Assembly: GCA_017442585.1 (NCBI GenBank)
Contig: JAFRZM010000018.1
Coordinates: 1-50,090, forward strand
Length of the DNA stretch: 50,090 bases
Direction: 5' to 3'
Source of the DNA: Lachnospiraceae bacterium
GTDB lineage: Bacteria; Bacillota; Clostridia; Lachnospirales; Lachnospiraceae
The position numbers and the translations under genes were made by a program. Below are positions 16,314-25,284 of this stretch, piece by piece. Every line of letters starts with the position of its first letter. Within the stretch, counting starts at the first letter, position 1. The notes below the pieces were generated by a model that was given only the letters and a program-made list of their open reading frames with translations, searched no databases and had not been told where the DNA came from.

Positions 16314-17243
16314 ATGGAAGGATTAGGAAATGCAATTTTAATTATCATTTTGGTGCTTTTGGCACTCGCGATCATAGTATCATGTATCAAAGTAGTTCCG
16401 CAGGCACATGCGGTAGTTATTGAGCGTCTCGGCGCTTATCAGACAACATGGGATACAGGTCTTCACTTCAAGATGCCTATCTTAGACCGTGTTGCAAGAA
16501 GAGTTACTTTAAAAGAGCAGGTTGTAGACTTCGATCCGCAGCCGGTTATTACAAAAGATAACGTTACAATGCGTATCGATACCGTCGTATTCTATCAGAT
16601 AACAGATCCGAAGCTTTATTGCTACGGTGTTGAGAATCCGATTATGGCTATCGAAAACTTAACAGCAACAACACTTCGTAACATCATCGGTGACCTCGAA
16701 CTTGATGAAACACTTACATCAAGAGAGACAATAAATACAAAGATGCGTGCAACACTTGACGTTGCAACAGATCCTTGGGGAATCAAGGTTAACAGAGTAG
16801 AATTAAAGAATATCATCCCACCTGCAGCTATCCAGGATGCAATGGAGAAGCAGATGAAGGCAGAGCGTGAACGTCGTGAAGCCGTTACACGTGCAGAAGG
16901 TGAGAAGAAAGCTACAATCCTTGTTGCAGAAGGTAAGAAAGAATCAGCCATTCTCGATGCAGAAGCTGAAAAGCAGGCAGCAATCCTTAGAGCAGAAGCT
17001 AAGAGAGAAGCTACAATTAAGGAAGCAGAAGGTCAGGCAGAAGCAATTCTTAGAATCCAGCAGGCTAACGCTGATGGTCTCAGAGCATTAAAGGATGCAA
17101 GCGCAGACGAAGCTGTACTTAAGCTTAAGAGCCTTGAAGCATTTGCCCGTGCAGCTGACGGACAGGCTACAAAGATCATCATTCCTTCAGAGATTCAGGG
17201 AATCGCAGGACTTGCAAAGGCAGTTACAGAAACTATTAAATAA
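16314..17243 (+). CDS. SPFH (band 7/stomatin) membrane scaffold protein
   Basis: 309 residues with an N-terminal membrane helix (about 6-26). The SPFH domain follows (VVPQAHAVVIERLGAYQTTW, GLHFKMPILDRVARRVTLKE), then a long alanine/glutamate-rich coiled coil (about 180-260, with repeats of AEGEKKATILVAEGKK type) and a short hydrophobic C-terminus. It is QmcA/stomatin-like and forms oligomeric rings in membrane microdomains. It probably works with the adjacent NfeD protein; a terminator follows. Confidence 0.93.
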   Translation: MEGLGNAILIIILVLLALAIIVSCIKVVPQAHAVVIERLGAYQTTWDTGLHFKMPILDRVARRVTLKEQVVDFDPQPVITKDNVTMRIDTVVFYQITDPKLYCYGVENPIMAIENLTATTLRNIIGDLELDETLTSRETINTKMRATLDVATDPWGIKVNRVELKNIIPPAAIQDAMEKQMKAERERREAVTRAEGEKKATILVAEGKKESAILDAEAEKQAAILRAEAKREATIKEAEGQAEAILRIQQANADGLRALKDASADEAVLKLKSLEAFARAADGQATKIIIPSEIQGIAGLAKAVTETIK

Positions 17244-17281
17244 AAATAGTTTGAAAACCATATAGATATATCGTTATAATG

Positions 17282-17310
17282 AAGAGGTAGGTTAGACGCC
17301 TACCTCTTTT
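17282..17310 (+). terminator. terminator after the SPFH gene
   Basis: AAGAGGTAGG (17282-17291) pairs with CCTACCTCTT (17299-17308), loop TTAGACG, followed by TT-rich sequence. Confidence 0.88.
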
Positions 17311-17333
17311 ATTATTTATTACGAGGGAAAAGC

Positions 17334-18074
17334 ATGAGATTAGAGATAGTGGAACAAATCGATTCCACAAACGACGAACTTTATAGACGTGGATTAAAAG
17401 GCGAAGAAGAGCAGATTCTTATTGCAAAGGAACAAACAAACGGACATGGACGTCTTGGTCGAAAGTGGGAATCCGAAGAAGGCGTGGGGCTTTATATGTC
17501 TATACTTTTACGCCCTGATTTTGAACCTGATAAGGCACCGCTTTTATCTCTTATAACCGGACTTGCGATAAAAGACGCAATCGAGGAAGTTACAAATTTA
17601 AGCCCAAAGATTAAATGGCCGAACGATCTTGTATTGAATAAAAAGAAGGTTGCGGGAATCCTTACGACAAGCAACATTGAAAGTGAGAAATTAAAGTTTT
17701 CCGTAGTGGGCCTCGGTGTAAATATGTTTCAAAAACTTTTTCCTGAAGAGTTACAAGATAAAGCGACATCGCTTTTGATGGAGGGCGCTTGTTTTTCCGC
17801 AGAAACATTATCAAAATCAATTGCAGAAACCATTGAATCTTATTATAATAAGTTTCTAAAAGAGAAATCGTTTGAAGGCTTTATTAAAGAATATGAAGCA
17901 GCGCTTATAAATAAAGACGAGCGAGTTAAAATCATTGACGGTAATAACACATATGAAGCGGTAGCACTCGGCGTAGCGAAAGATGGCGCGCTTAAGATTA
18001 AAAAAGACGACGGAACAATCGAAAATATAAAATGCGGCGAAGTTTCTGTGCGCGGCTTATATACATATGTATAA
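17334..18074 (+). CDS. birA: biotin--[acetyl-CoA-carboxylase] ligase
   Basis: Activates biotin with ATP and attaches it to the biotin carrier lysine of acyl-CoA carboxylases. The 246-residue protein has the catalytic core (IDSTNDELYRRGLKGEE, GHGRLGRKWESEEGVGLYMS, KIKWPNDLVLNKKKVAGIL, VGLGVNMF) and a C-terminal SH3-like domain. There is no N-terminal HTH, so unlike the E. coli protein it should not act as a repressor. It starts a run of closely spaced cofactor and translation genes. Confidence 0.94.
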   Translation: MRLEIVEQIDSTNDELYRRGLKGEEEQILIAKEQTNGHGRLGRKWESEEGVGLYMSILLRPDFEPDKAPLLSLITGLAIKDAIEEVTNLSPKIKWPNDLVLNKKKVAGILTTSNIESEKLKFSVVGLGVNMFQKLFPEELQDKATSLLMEGACFSAETLSKSIAETIESYYNKFLKEKSFEGFIKEYEAALINKDERVKIIDGNNTYEAVALGVAKDGALKIKKDDGTIENIKCGEVSVRGLYTYV

Positions 18075-18103
18075 AGATACATATTAAGAACACAGGAGTA
18101 ATC

Positions 18104-18499
18104 ATGAAAAAAGAAAAGATAAAAGATACAGTGCTTTGCGCATCAAGCGCATACGAGCAGAAGTTTTACATAAATCCGAAATTTGACGGACTGCCGAAGG
18201 ACATAAAAGACGAGCTTAAAGTTATGTGCGTGCTTTTTACTGAGGACGTAGGCGGAATCCTTACCCTTGAATTTGATGAAGACGGAACACTCCTTCTTGA
18301 AACATCGTTTGACGAAGGCGACCTTTTGTATGATGATATAGGCGCAGGGCTTAAGATTAAGAAGATGCAAAACGAGAAGAGTGAGCTTTTTGCAGCGCTC
18401 GAAATGTATTACAAAGTTAAAAACGGCATGCGATACATGAATAAATTTAAAGACCAAATAGTCTATAATCCGGGAGGAAACATATGTTACTTACGATAG
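18104..18499 (+). CDS. DUF6145-like small protein of unknown function
   Basis: 131 residues from ATG 18104, chosen for its ACAGGAGTAATC ribosome-binding site; a longer frame from 18032 overlaps birA without one. It is acidic with a beta-rich centre (GGILTLEFDEDGTLLLETSF) and an N-terminal segment ending YEQKFYINPKF. I associate it with a clostridial family often found between birA and coaX (DUF6145); that assignment is from memory and unverified. It overlaps coaX by 16 bases, so their translation is coupled. No catalytic motif is evident. Confidence 0.65.
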   Translation: MKKEKIKDTVLCASSAYEQKFYINPKFDGLPKDIKDELKVMCVLFTEDVGGILTLEFDEDGTLLLETSFDEGDLLYDDIGAGLKIKKMQNEKSELFAALEMYYKVKNGMRYMNKFKDQIVYNPGGNICYLR

Positions 18500-19260
18500 A
18501 TGTCGGAAATACAAACATTACAATAGGAGTATTTGAAGGCGAGGAGCTTAAATCAACGTCTCGAATGACTGCAAAAAGAATGCGTACCGCAGATGAATTC
18601 GGTATCGACCTTTGTGATATGATCCGTTATAACAAGATTCAGATAGAAGATATAACGGATGTTATAATTGCATCCGTTGTACCTGATGTAATGTATTCAC
18701 TTCGCAGATGCGTAGAGAAGTACTTTAAAGTTAAGCCGATAGTTATTGAAGCAGGCATAAAGACAGGAATCAGAATCACAACCGTAAACCCTAAGCAGGT
18801 GGGTTCCGACAGAATCGTTGACGCAGTTGCGGCATATGAGATTTACGGCGGCCCGGTAATCGTAGTAGATTACGGTACAGCGACAACATATGACCTTGTA
18901 GACGGAAACGGAACATTTATGGCAGGCGTAACCGCCCCGGGAATCAAGACTTCCGCAGAAGCTTTGTCCGGTATGGCGGCACAGCTCCCACAGATCGAAA
19001 TCAAAAAGCCTGAGCGCATTCTTGCGAAAGAGACAATTTCTTCAATGCAGGCAGGAATCGTATACGGACAGATTGGTCAGACAGAATATATCATAAATAA
19101 GATGAAAGAAGAGTCGGGATTCCCCGATGTCAAAGTCGTTGCAACGGGAGGACTCGGAATTTTAATCGCTGAAGAAACCGACGTAATCGACGTATATGAT
19201 GCAACCCTTACGCTTAAAGGAATGCAGAAGATATTCGCAAAGCAGGATAAAGCAGTGTAA
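18484..19260 (+). CDS. coaX: type III pantothenate kinase
   Basis: First step of coenzyme A synthesis: phosphorylates pantothenate using ATP, with no feedback inhibition by CoA and a requirement for a monovalent cation. The 258-residue ASKHA-fold protein shows IDVGNTNITIGVF (phosphate-1 motif), GSDRIVDAVAA, VVDYGTATTYD (phosphate-2) and VVATGGLGIL. Length and motifs are complete. It sits within a birA-DUF-coaX-dusB run. Confidence 0.95.
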   Translation: MLLTIDVGNTNITIGVFEGEELKSTSRMTAKRMRTADEFGIDLCDMIRYNKIQIEDITDVIIASVVPDVMYSLRRCVEKYFKVKPIVIEAGIKTGIRITTVNPKQVGSDRIVDAVAAYEIYGGPVIVVDYGTATTYDLVDGNGTFMAGVTAPGIKTSAEALSGMAAQLPQIEIKKPERILAKETISSMQAGIVYGQIGQTEYIINKMKEESGFPDVKVVATGGLGILIAEETDVIDVYDATLTLKGMQKIFAKQDKAV

Positions 19261-19290
19261 GGACTAAAGCCGTAAACGTAAAGATAAGTA

Positions 19291-20262
19291 ATGAAAGAAT
19301 TTAAGATAGGAAACGTAACAATAGATAATAGATACATCCTCGCACCGATGGCGGGGGTGTGCGATATGCCATATCGCGTTATAGCACGTGATTTTGGTGC
19401 GGGAATGGTATGCACCGAGATGGTAAGCGCGAAGGGAATAATGTATAACAATGAGAATACATTCACCCTCCTTAAGACCGAGGACAAAGAGCGCCCCGTG
19501 TCGTTGCAGTTATTCGGAGAAGATCCGGATATAATATCGGACATGGCGCATCGTATAGAAGAGATGCCGTTTGATATACTCGATATAAATATGGGATGCC
19601 CGGTTCCTAAAGTCGTAAATAACGGCGAGGGCAGTGCTTTATTAAAAGACCCTGTACGTATCGGACATATAATAGAAAAGACGGCAAAAGCCATAAATAA
19701 GCCTGTAACGGCAAAGATAAGAATCGGGTTTGATAAAGACCATATAAATGCGGTAGAAGTTGCGAAAGTTTTGGAAAGCGCAGGCGCCGCCGCAATTACC
19801 GTACACGGGCGCACACGAGAGCAGTATTACAGCGGAGAAGCCAATTGGGATGTAATCGCGGAAGTTAAAGATGCGGTAAAAATCCCTGTTATCGGTAACG
19901 GTGATATTACTTCATACGAAGTTGCTAAAAAGCGCATGGAAGAATCTAAGGTCGATGCGATAGCGATAGGCCGTGCGGCAAGAGGAAATCCTTGGATATT
20001 TAAGGAACTCGTGGCCAGAGAGAACGGTGAAGAATACATAGCACCCACTTTAAAAGAAGTATTCGATATGATTCTTTATCATGCGAAAAAGCTTTGCGAA
20101 TTTAAGGGTGAGTATGTAGGAATCAGAGAAATGCGTACACATGCGAGCTTTTACCTCGGGGGAAGGCCGCATGCGGCTAAGATGCGCGTAAAGCTTTGCC
20201 AAATTGAATCTCTCGAAGAATTGGAAGAATATCTTAATTCTTGTCTTGACAGTAGGGGATAG
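19291..20262 (+). CDS. dusB: tRNA-dihydrouridine synthase (DusB type)
   Basis: FMN enzyme that reduces uridines in the tRNA D-loop. Of its 323 residues, the N-terminal barrel start (YILAPMAGVCDMPYRV), the catalytic loop INMGCPVPKVVNNGEGSALL with the active cysteine, TAKIRIGF, ITVHGRTREQYYSGEANWD and AIGRAARGNPWIF are all present. The gene precedes greA and lysS, the usual dusB-greA-lysS order in clostridia. Confidence 0.94.
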   Translation: MKEFKIGNVTIDNRYILAPMAGVCDMPYRVIARDFGAGMVCTEMVSAKGIMYNNENTFTLLKTEDKERPVSLQLFGEDPDIISDMAHRIEEMPFDILDINMGCPVPKVVNNGEGSALLKDPVRIGHIIEKTAKAINKPVTAKIRIGFDKDHINAVEVAKVLESAGAAAITVHGRTREQYYSGEANWDVIAEVKDAVKIPVIGNGDITSYEVAKKRMEESKVDAIAIGRAARGNPWIFKELVARENGEEYIAPTLKEVFDMILYHAKKLCEFKGEYVGIREMRTHASFYLGGRPHAAKMRVKLCQIESLEELEEYLNSCLDSRG

Positions 20263-20338
20263 ATTTAGTATGATGATGTGGTTATAGGTCGTAGTCTACG
20301 TTCCTATAAATTTCGAATGTCGATTAAAGGAGTTCGTA

Positions 20339-20812
20339 ATGGAAAAGAAATTAATGACTTACGCAGGCGTACAGAAGCTTGAGGAAGAATTACAGGAATT
20401 AAAAGTTGTTAAACGTAAAGAAGTAGCAGACAAGATAAAAGAAGCAAGAGAACAGGGTGACCTTTCGGAGAACGCAGAATACGACGCAGCTAAGGACGAG
20501 CAGCGCGATATCGAAGCAAGAATCGAAGAAATCGAGAACATCCTTAAAAACGTTGAAGTAGTAGTAGAGGAGGAAGTTGACACTAAGAAGATTAGTGTCG
20601 GTTGTAAGATCAAGATCCTCGACGTAGAATTTAACGAAGAATTAGAATATCAGATAGTAGGCTCTACAGAAGCCAACAGCCTTGAAGGCAAGATAAGCAA
20701 CGAGTCTCCGCTCGGCAAAGCGCTTATCGGTTCTAAGAAGAACGCAGTAGTAAAGGTTGAAACACAGGCCGGAACTTTCGAATACAAGGTTTTGGATATT
20801 CAAAGAGTGTAA
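20339..20812 (+). CDS. greA: transcription elongation factor GreA
   Basis: Binds the RNA polymerase secondary channel and stimulates cleavage of backtracked transcripts. The 157-residue protein has the N-terminal coiled coil with its acidic tip (EQGDLSENAEYDAAKDEQ) and the C-terminal FKBP-like domain (ISNESPLGKALIGSKKNAVV). The length is standard. The ribosome-binding site AAAGGAG is strong. A terminator lies between it and lysS, yet the two remain neighbours. Confidence 0.97.
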   Translation: MEKKLMTYAGVQKLEEELQELKVVKRKEVADKIKEAREQGDLSENAEYDAAKDEQRDIEARIEEIENILKNVEVVVEEEVDTKKISVGCKIKILDVEFNEELEYQIVGSTEANSLEGKISNESPLGKALIGSKKNAVVKVETQAGTFEYKVLDIQRV

Positions 20813-20819
20813 TAAGAAG

Positions 20820-20847
20820 ACCCGCCTGGAATAAGGGCGGGTTTTTG
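20820..20847 (+). terminator. terminator between greA and lysS
   Basis: CCCGCC (20821-20826) pairs with GGCGGG (20836-20841), loop TGGAATAAG, followed by TTTTTG. lysS starts only 20 bases later, so lysS transcription must read through or start inside greA. Confidence 0.82.
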
Positions 20848-20866
20848 TAATAGAAGGAGTAAGCAT

Positions 20867-22366
20867 ATGGCAGAGAATAACGTAAACGAAGTGCAGATGG
20901 ATGAAAAGGAACACAACAGGCTCGTACAGGTAAGATACGACAAGTTTAACGAACTTAAGGAAGCGGGAAAGAATCCTTTCGTTATAACAAAGTATGATGT
21001 AACTGCACACACAAAAGAAATCAAGGATCATTTCGATGAGATGGAAGGCAAAAGCGTTTCAATCGCAGGCCGCCTCATGCAGAAGCGTGTCATGGGTAAG
21101 GCTTCATTCGCAAATGTTCTTGATAAAACAGGCAATATTCAGGTATACGTTGCACGTGACAGCGTAGGCGAGGAGCCGTATGCAGATTTCAAGAAATTCG
21201 ATATCGGTGATATCGTTGGTATGAAGGGTGAAGTATTCAGAACTCAGAAGGGTGAAATGAGTATTCACGTATCCGAAGTAGTGCTTTTATCAAAGTCATT
21301 ACAGCTTCTTCCTGAGAAGTTCCACGGACTTACAAATACAGATATCAGATATCGTCAGAGATACGTGGATTTAATCATGAACGAAGAAGTTCGTGATACA
21401 TTTATAAAGAGAAGCCAGATAATTAAGGAGATCAGAAACTTCCTTGCGGACAGAGATTTCATGGAAGTTGAAACTCCTATGCTTGTTGCAAACGCCGGCG
21501 GTGCTGCAGCAAGACCTTTCGAGACACACTTTAACGCACTTGACGAGGACTTAAAGCTTCGTATATCATTGGAGCTTTACTTAAAGAGACTTATCGTAGG
21601 TGGCCTTGAGCGTGTATACGAAATCGGTCGAGTATTCAGAAACGAAGGCTTAGACACAAGACATAACCCTGAGTTTACTCTTATGGAGCTTTATCAGGCA
21701 TATACAGATTACTACGGAATGATGGAACTTACAGAGTCAATGTTCAGATACGTAGCTGAGAAGGTACTTGGTACAACAAAGTTTATGTATGGCGACGTAG
21801 AGCTTGATTTCGGTAAGCCATTTGAGAGAATCACAATGATTGACGCCGTAAAGAAGTATGCAGGTGTTGACTTTACAAATATTTTGACAGACGAAGAGGC
21901 TAAAGCGGTTGCAAAGGAGCATCACGTAGAATTCGAAGAGCGTCATAAGAGAGGCGACATAATAAACCTCTTCTTCGAGGAGTTCTGCGAGGAGCATCTT
22001 GTACAGCCTACATTCGTAATGGATCATCCGGTTGAGATTTCGCCTCTTACAAAGAGAAAGCCGTCAGATCCAAATCACGTAGAGAGATTCGAACTCTTCA
22101 TCAATACATGGGAGATGTGTAACGCATATTCCGAGCTTAATGACCCGGTAGATCAAAGATCACGATTCGAAGAGCAGGAAAAAGCATTTGCCGCAGGTGA
22201 TGAAGAAGCCAACCACACAGACGAGGACTTCTTAAACGCACTTTCAATCGGAATGCCGCCAACAGGTGGTATCGGTTACGGAATCGACCGTCTTGTAATG
22301 TTACTTACAAATTCACCGGCCATCCGTGATGTGTTACTCTTCCCGACGTTAAAGAGTCAGAACTAG
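20867..22366 (+). CDS. lysS: lysyl-tRNA synthetase, class II
   Basis: Charges tRNA-Lys. The 499-residue protein has an N-terminal OB-fold anticodon-binding domain (VSIAGRLMQKRVMGKASFAN), class II motif 1 around FLADRDFMEVETPML, motif 2 RVYEIGRVFRNEGLDTRHNP and motif 3 PTGGIGYGIDRLVMLL. It is complete. It is the last housekeeping gene before the AT-rich island, which begins within a few bases of its stop. Confidence 0.97.
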   Translation: MAENNVNEVQMDEKEHNRLVQVRYDKFNELKEAGKNPFVITKYDVTAHTKEIKDHFDEMEGKSVSIAGRLMQKRVMGKASFANVLDKTGNIQVYVARDSVGEEPYADFKKFDIGDIVGMKGEVFRTQKGEMSIHVSEVVLLSKSLQLLPEKFHGLTNTDIRYRQRYVDLIMNEEVRDTFIKRSQIIKEIRNFLADRDFMEVETPMLVANAGGAAARPFETHFNALDEDLKLRISLELYLKRLIVGGLERVYEIGRVFRNEGLDTRHNPEFTLMELYQAYTDYYGMMELTESMFRYVAEKVLGTTKFMYGDVELDFGKPFERITMIDAVKKYAGVDFTNILTDEEAKAVAKEHHVEFEERHKRGDIINLFFEEFCEEHLVQPTFVMDHPVEISPLTKRKPSDPNHVERFELFINTWEMCNAYSELNDPVDQRSRFEEQEKAFAAGDEEANHTDEDFLNALSIGMPPTGGIGYGIDRLVMLLTNSPAIRDVLLFPTLKSQN

Positions 22367-22554
22367 CGTTCGATTACGAGCAGTGGTTCAATTACGTCAG
22401 CTTGGGTACGAAGTATTACATATAGACCTTAAACAGTCCATATTAGTACGACGCGCATTGTTATAAATATGCAAAACAGTTTGTTGTCCTTTGTGTCAAA
22501 TAATTTCAATTTAATAACTATCTCAAACAAGGAACAACTTGTATGAGAACCATT

Positions 22555-22598
22555 AAAGACATTTCAATTAGTAGAAATACTAATCGGGATGTCTTTTT
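22555..22598 (+). terminator. terminator-like hairpin downstream of lysS
   Basis: AAAGACAT (22555-22562) pairs with ATGTCTTT (22589-22596), with inner ATTAGT/ACTAAT pairing (22567-22572 with 22579-22584), followed by TTG and a T-rich stretch. It lies about 190 bases after lysS, at the island edge. Confidence 0.6.
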
Positions 22599-22642
22599 GT
22601 TTTCTTAAACCTTACAAAAATCAAAAGAAAGGAACAGCAGTT

Positions 22643-22723
22643 GTGTTCTCTGTAAAGGTAGCACCAGATGGCGAGTTCTTAAGCATTCCAGATGAATTGG
22701 GCGAAGAACTTCCGTTTAAGTAA
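22643..22723 (+). CDS. 26-codon ORF, probably a gene-end remnant
   Basis: A GTG-initiated frame after AAAGAAAGGAAC encodes FSVKVAPDGEFLSIPDELG and ends FK before TAA. The frame is also open upstream (KGTAVV), so it may be the tail of a deleted gene rather than a true small protein. It reads like a compact domain end, but I do not recognise the family. Confidence 0.25.
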   Translation: MFSVKVAPDGEFLSIPDELGEELPFK

Positions 22724-22806
22724 AAGACATAATGTCTGGCTAATAATCTCGATTAGTGATAGAATTATACATTATGAGAAAAGTGTCAAATGGGAGGATG
22801 CAAAAG

Positions 22807-23931
22807 TTGGCTGAGGGTGTAAAAAAGTTTTCAAATGACAAGGGTGTAAATAAATCTATAAATTTTAATTATTTTGTTGGATATTTGAGGGTCGATCCTG
22901 AAAAATATAAGATGAATGAAAGAAAGCTTAATGCTCTTGAGAATATTTATCAGAGAATAAAAGAAAAGAAACAAATTACTCCAAATCAAAAAAGTATTCT
23001 TCGAGATGAAGAAGAAATAAGAAAGCAAAAGGAAGTATACGATAAATATGGAAGGAATCGTTGGCTGGCCAAAGATATCTTCAAAAATGTTGCTGATATG
23101 GATATTTCTACATCTGTAATAATAGATGGGATGCCAATTGAAATTGAACCAGGTAGTCTGCAGATTAGCGATGATTCAAGTATCGTTACATTCCAACTAT
23201 CTAAAATGAGATCAGATTTATTACCGGCTAAGAAAAAAATAGAGCAACAAAAGAAAGATATTAGACTTGCGGACGATGAGTATATTGGCGAATTTACTAG
23301 TGTTCTCTATGATGAAAATCAATCTGTATTTATGGTTCAATCAAATATGTATGGTTTAACTCACTCACAAGTTGAAGAGTACCTAACTTTGCTGAGACGT
23401 AGGGTTATCGAGGAAACTGATAGTGATGATATAAAGGAGCTTTCTTGTGAACTATCAGTTATTATTAATAATTGTGATATCGCTAACATTAAACGTTCAG
23501 AGGAAGTGAAAAAAGTAAGATTTAGAGCTGCAGATGGTATATATGATGCTTTAGCTGCTGAGGACAACATGTTTGCGCGAGTTAGACGCAGTATTGGTGA
23601 CCGTTCGGGCTATGTGATTGATATTACTGTATCAATCGATAAAGATGCTGAAATAAAGACTATGGATAAGGAGTTTATGGAAGATATAGCTGGAAATTTT
23701 GATAAAATACAGGACAGCAAATATGATCCAAATCTATTAGTAGAGGTGACACGTAAAGAAACGAAAGATAGTGGTACGGAGTTGATTAATCTATTACGTC
23801 CACGTATGACGGAATGTATAACTGTTAAAATGAAACCTAGAACTAGCGTTGCACATGAATTTCTATCAGCCAAGATGAAGGAAGCATATGATAAAACAAA
23901 AGTGAAAATATATAATATTTTAGGTGATTAA
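22807..23931 (+). CDS. RexA-like defence protein candidate
   Basis: 374 residues from TTG 22807, preferred because GGGAGG at 22792-22797 stands 9 bases before it; ATG 22774, ATG 22798 and GTG 22756 are alternatives. I recognise no catalytic motif. From memory, the order of features parallels lambda RexA: an early short beta segment (KSINFNYFVGYLRV), a central pair ADDEYIGEFTSVLYDENQSV and FMVQSNMYGLTHSQVEEYL, comparable to the RexA stretch from ADDES to the TTSDLTDFL region, then a lysine-rich C-terminal helical part (ITVKMKPRTS, FLSAKMKEAYDKTKVKIYN). The next gene is a four-helix membrane protein starting at the very next base, as rexB pairs with rexA. Activation by phage infection is inference. 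Confidence 0.5.
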   Translation: MAEGVKKFSNDKGVNKSINFNYFVGYLRVDPEKYKMNERKLNALENIYQRIKEKKQITPNQKSILRDEEEIRKQKEVYDKYGRNRWLAKDIFKNVADMDISTSVIIDGMPIEIEPGSLQISDDSSIVTFQLSKMRSDLLPAKKKIEQQKKDIRLADDEYIGEFTSVLYDENQSVFMVQSNMYGLTHSQVEEYLTLLRRRVIEETDSDDIKELSCELSVIINNCDIANIKRSEEVKKVRFRAADGIYDALAAEDNMFARVRRSIGDRSGYVIDITVSIDKDAEIKTMDKEFMEDIAGNFDKIQDSKYDPNLLVEVTRKETKDSGTELINLLRPRMTECITVKMKPRTSVAHEFLSAKMKEAYDKTKVKIYNILGD

Positions 23932-24423
23932 ATGAAGAAAAAGAGTTTTGAAAATAGCATGGAGGACTTTATTTATAAGTGTAAAAGCTTGTTATGCGCT
24001 ATATCTGCAGTAATTGTAGCGGGACTCTATTATTGGGGATACATCTCAGACATAAGAAGCAACCTGGATAATATTGTGGCTTTGTTATCTGCAGTTTTAG
24101 TGATAGTTACTTTGATTTTAACTATATTACTATATTTAAATGATAAGGAGAACTATCAAAAGGCGATTAAAGCAAATGGTTATAAAGATGGTGCGAGAGT
24201 AATATATATGTATGTTTTTCGAATTATTCTTGCGGATATAAGTTGTATACTTCTGACGATATTAATCGGGGTGGTTGATATAGAATGTAATATAGCGAAA
24301 GTTATTGTGTCGTTTATCGGTACGTATATTTTTAGCTATCTTTTAATTGGATCATCGTATATATTGTGGTTTGCAATAGACATTATAGGAAATATTAATA
24401 AAAAACGTGAAGGGATGAAATAA
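23932..24423 (+). CDS. four-helix membrane protein, RexB-like effector candidate
   Basis: 163 residues with four predicted membrane helices at about 18-36, 46-68, 92-114 and 121-150, separated by a charged loop (YLNDKENYQKAIKANGYKDG) between helices 2 and 3, and a basic end. Size and topology match RexB (144 residues, four helices), the ion channel of the lambda Rex exclusion system. Small four-helix proteins are also effectors in other abortive systems, so similarity in topology alone is not proof. The start ATG follows the upstream stop with zero spacing. A strong terminator closes the pair as an isolated two-gene unit. Confidence 0.55.
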   Translation: MKKKSFENSMEDFIYKCKSLLCAISAVIVAGLYYWGYISDIRSNLDNIVALLSAVLVIVTLILTILLYLNDKENYQKAIKANGYKDGARVIYMYVFRIILADISCILLTILIGVVDIECNIAKVIVSFIGTYIFSYLLIGSSYILWFAIDIIGNINKKREGMK

Positions 24424-24456
24424 AGAACAGGAGCATTATGCTCCTGTTCTTTTTGT
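24423..24456 (+). terminator. terminator after the RexAB-like pair
   Basis: AAGAACAGGAGCA (24423-24435) pairs perfectly with TGCTCCTGTTCTT (24439-24451), loop TTA, followed by TTTTG. Confidence 0.95.
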
Positions 24457-24506
24457 GTATACATCGATCGTCGAGCGTTGTACTCATGGTGCGTATCGTT
24501 AACTTG

Positions 24507-24534
24507 TTGGTGTGTTTTTGTATCGTGATATAAT
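24507..24534 (+). promoter_or_regulatory. promoter of the broken integrase
   Basis: TTGGTG (24507-24512), 16-base spacer, TATAAT (24529-24534); alternatively TTGTTG at 24504 with 19 bases. It lies 35 bases before the integrase ATG remnant. Confidence 0.5.
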
Positions 24535-24569
24535 ATACTGTGTTAGATTCTGTACTATTGGAGAAATCT

Positions 24570-24955
24570 ATGGCTAAAGGAAGAAAATTAAAAATATATC
24601 AAACAAAGTAACAGAGCTTTTAGATATAGACGAATTAAAGGCGATTAATACAGATGGATATAATATAAAGGCTATGAGCCCAGATACGGAAATGCCGCTA
24701 TGCATTGAATGTAATGGGCCGGTTGAAAATCATGGGAGGTTCGAAAGTCCTATATTGCTTCCAGACTTTAGCTGCCATATATTGAGGCATACATTCTGCA
24801 CAAGACTTTGTGAGAGTGAACCTAATCTAAAAGTAATACAGAGTATAATGGGGCGCTCGGATATTTCTACAACTATGAATATCTATGCTGATTGTACTGC
24901 AGAGCAGAAGCAGGAAGTGTTGAATAATCTTGAAGGAAGAGTTCTAATTAAATAG
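24570..24955 (+). pseudogene. tyrosine recombinase (integrase) remnant
   Basis: An ATG frame (MAKGRKLK) stops after 13 codons. A one-base shift at the A-rich run about 24590-24600 continues as NISNKVTELLDIDELKAINT and into an open frame ending at 24955. The C-terminal about 70 residues are a recombinase catalytic end: CHILRHTFCTRLCE (HxxR box), IMGRSDISTTMNIYADCT with the nucleophilic tyrosine, but with R where GH is usual. The core-binding domain and the first catalytic arginine are missing. It is therefore frameshifted and internally deleted, and cannot excise the island. Confidence 0.8.
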
Positions 24956-25284
24956 ATAGATATGTCTTTAATGAGAAGTTGTTTGAACATATTTGAACAG
25001 CGTTAGTGCATGGGAAAAGTACAGATTGACACATATTTGACCGTAAAGTTTTTTGATAATACGGACAAATACGGATTGATTCGTACATTGTTTGGAACGA
25101 TATGTAAGAACAAAGATTTTTGTTCCCGACGCTGAAGAATCTGGATAAATAATCCTAGTATTATCAAGGATTGCGAGGTAACTAGGCCGGAAATAGAGAT
25201 CAAATTGCGGCCAATTTTTAATAAAAGAGAATACACTCGTGGACGAGCTCACTTGAATATAAGTGAGTTTGGCTACTTAACAAC

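Noticed and set aside
20750-20870. A T-box riboswitch before lysS
   Set aside because: The gap contains only a simple terminator hairpin and 20 bases; there is no room for a T-box.
22370-22430. A tRNA-like stretch after lysS (GGTTCAATTAC) as an island attachment site
   Set aside because: No cloverleaf could be drawn around it and no matching repeat was found at the other end of the island.
22469-22543. A 24-codon ORF after lysS (MQNSLLSFVSNN...)
   Set aside because: No ribosome-binding site and no recognisable pattern; it lies in the decayed island edge.
24570-24680. Programmed -1 frameshift in the integrase
   Set aside because: The A-rich run could allow slippage, but the protein also lacks its core domain and the first catalytic arginine, so decay explains it better.
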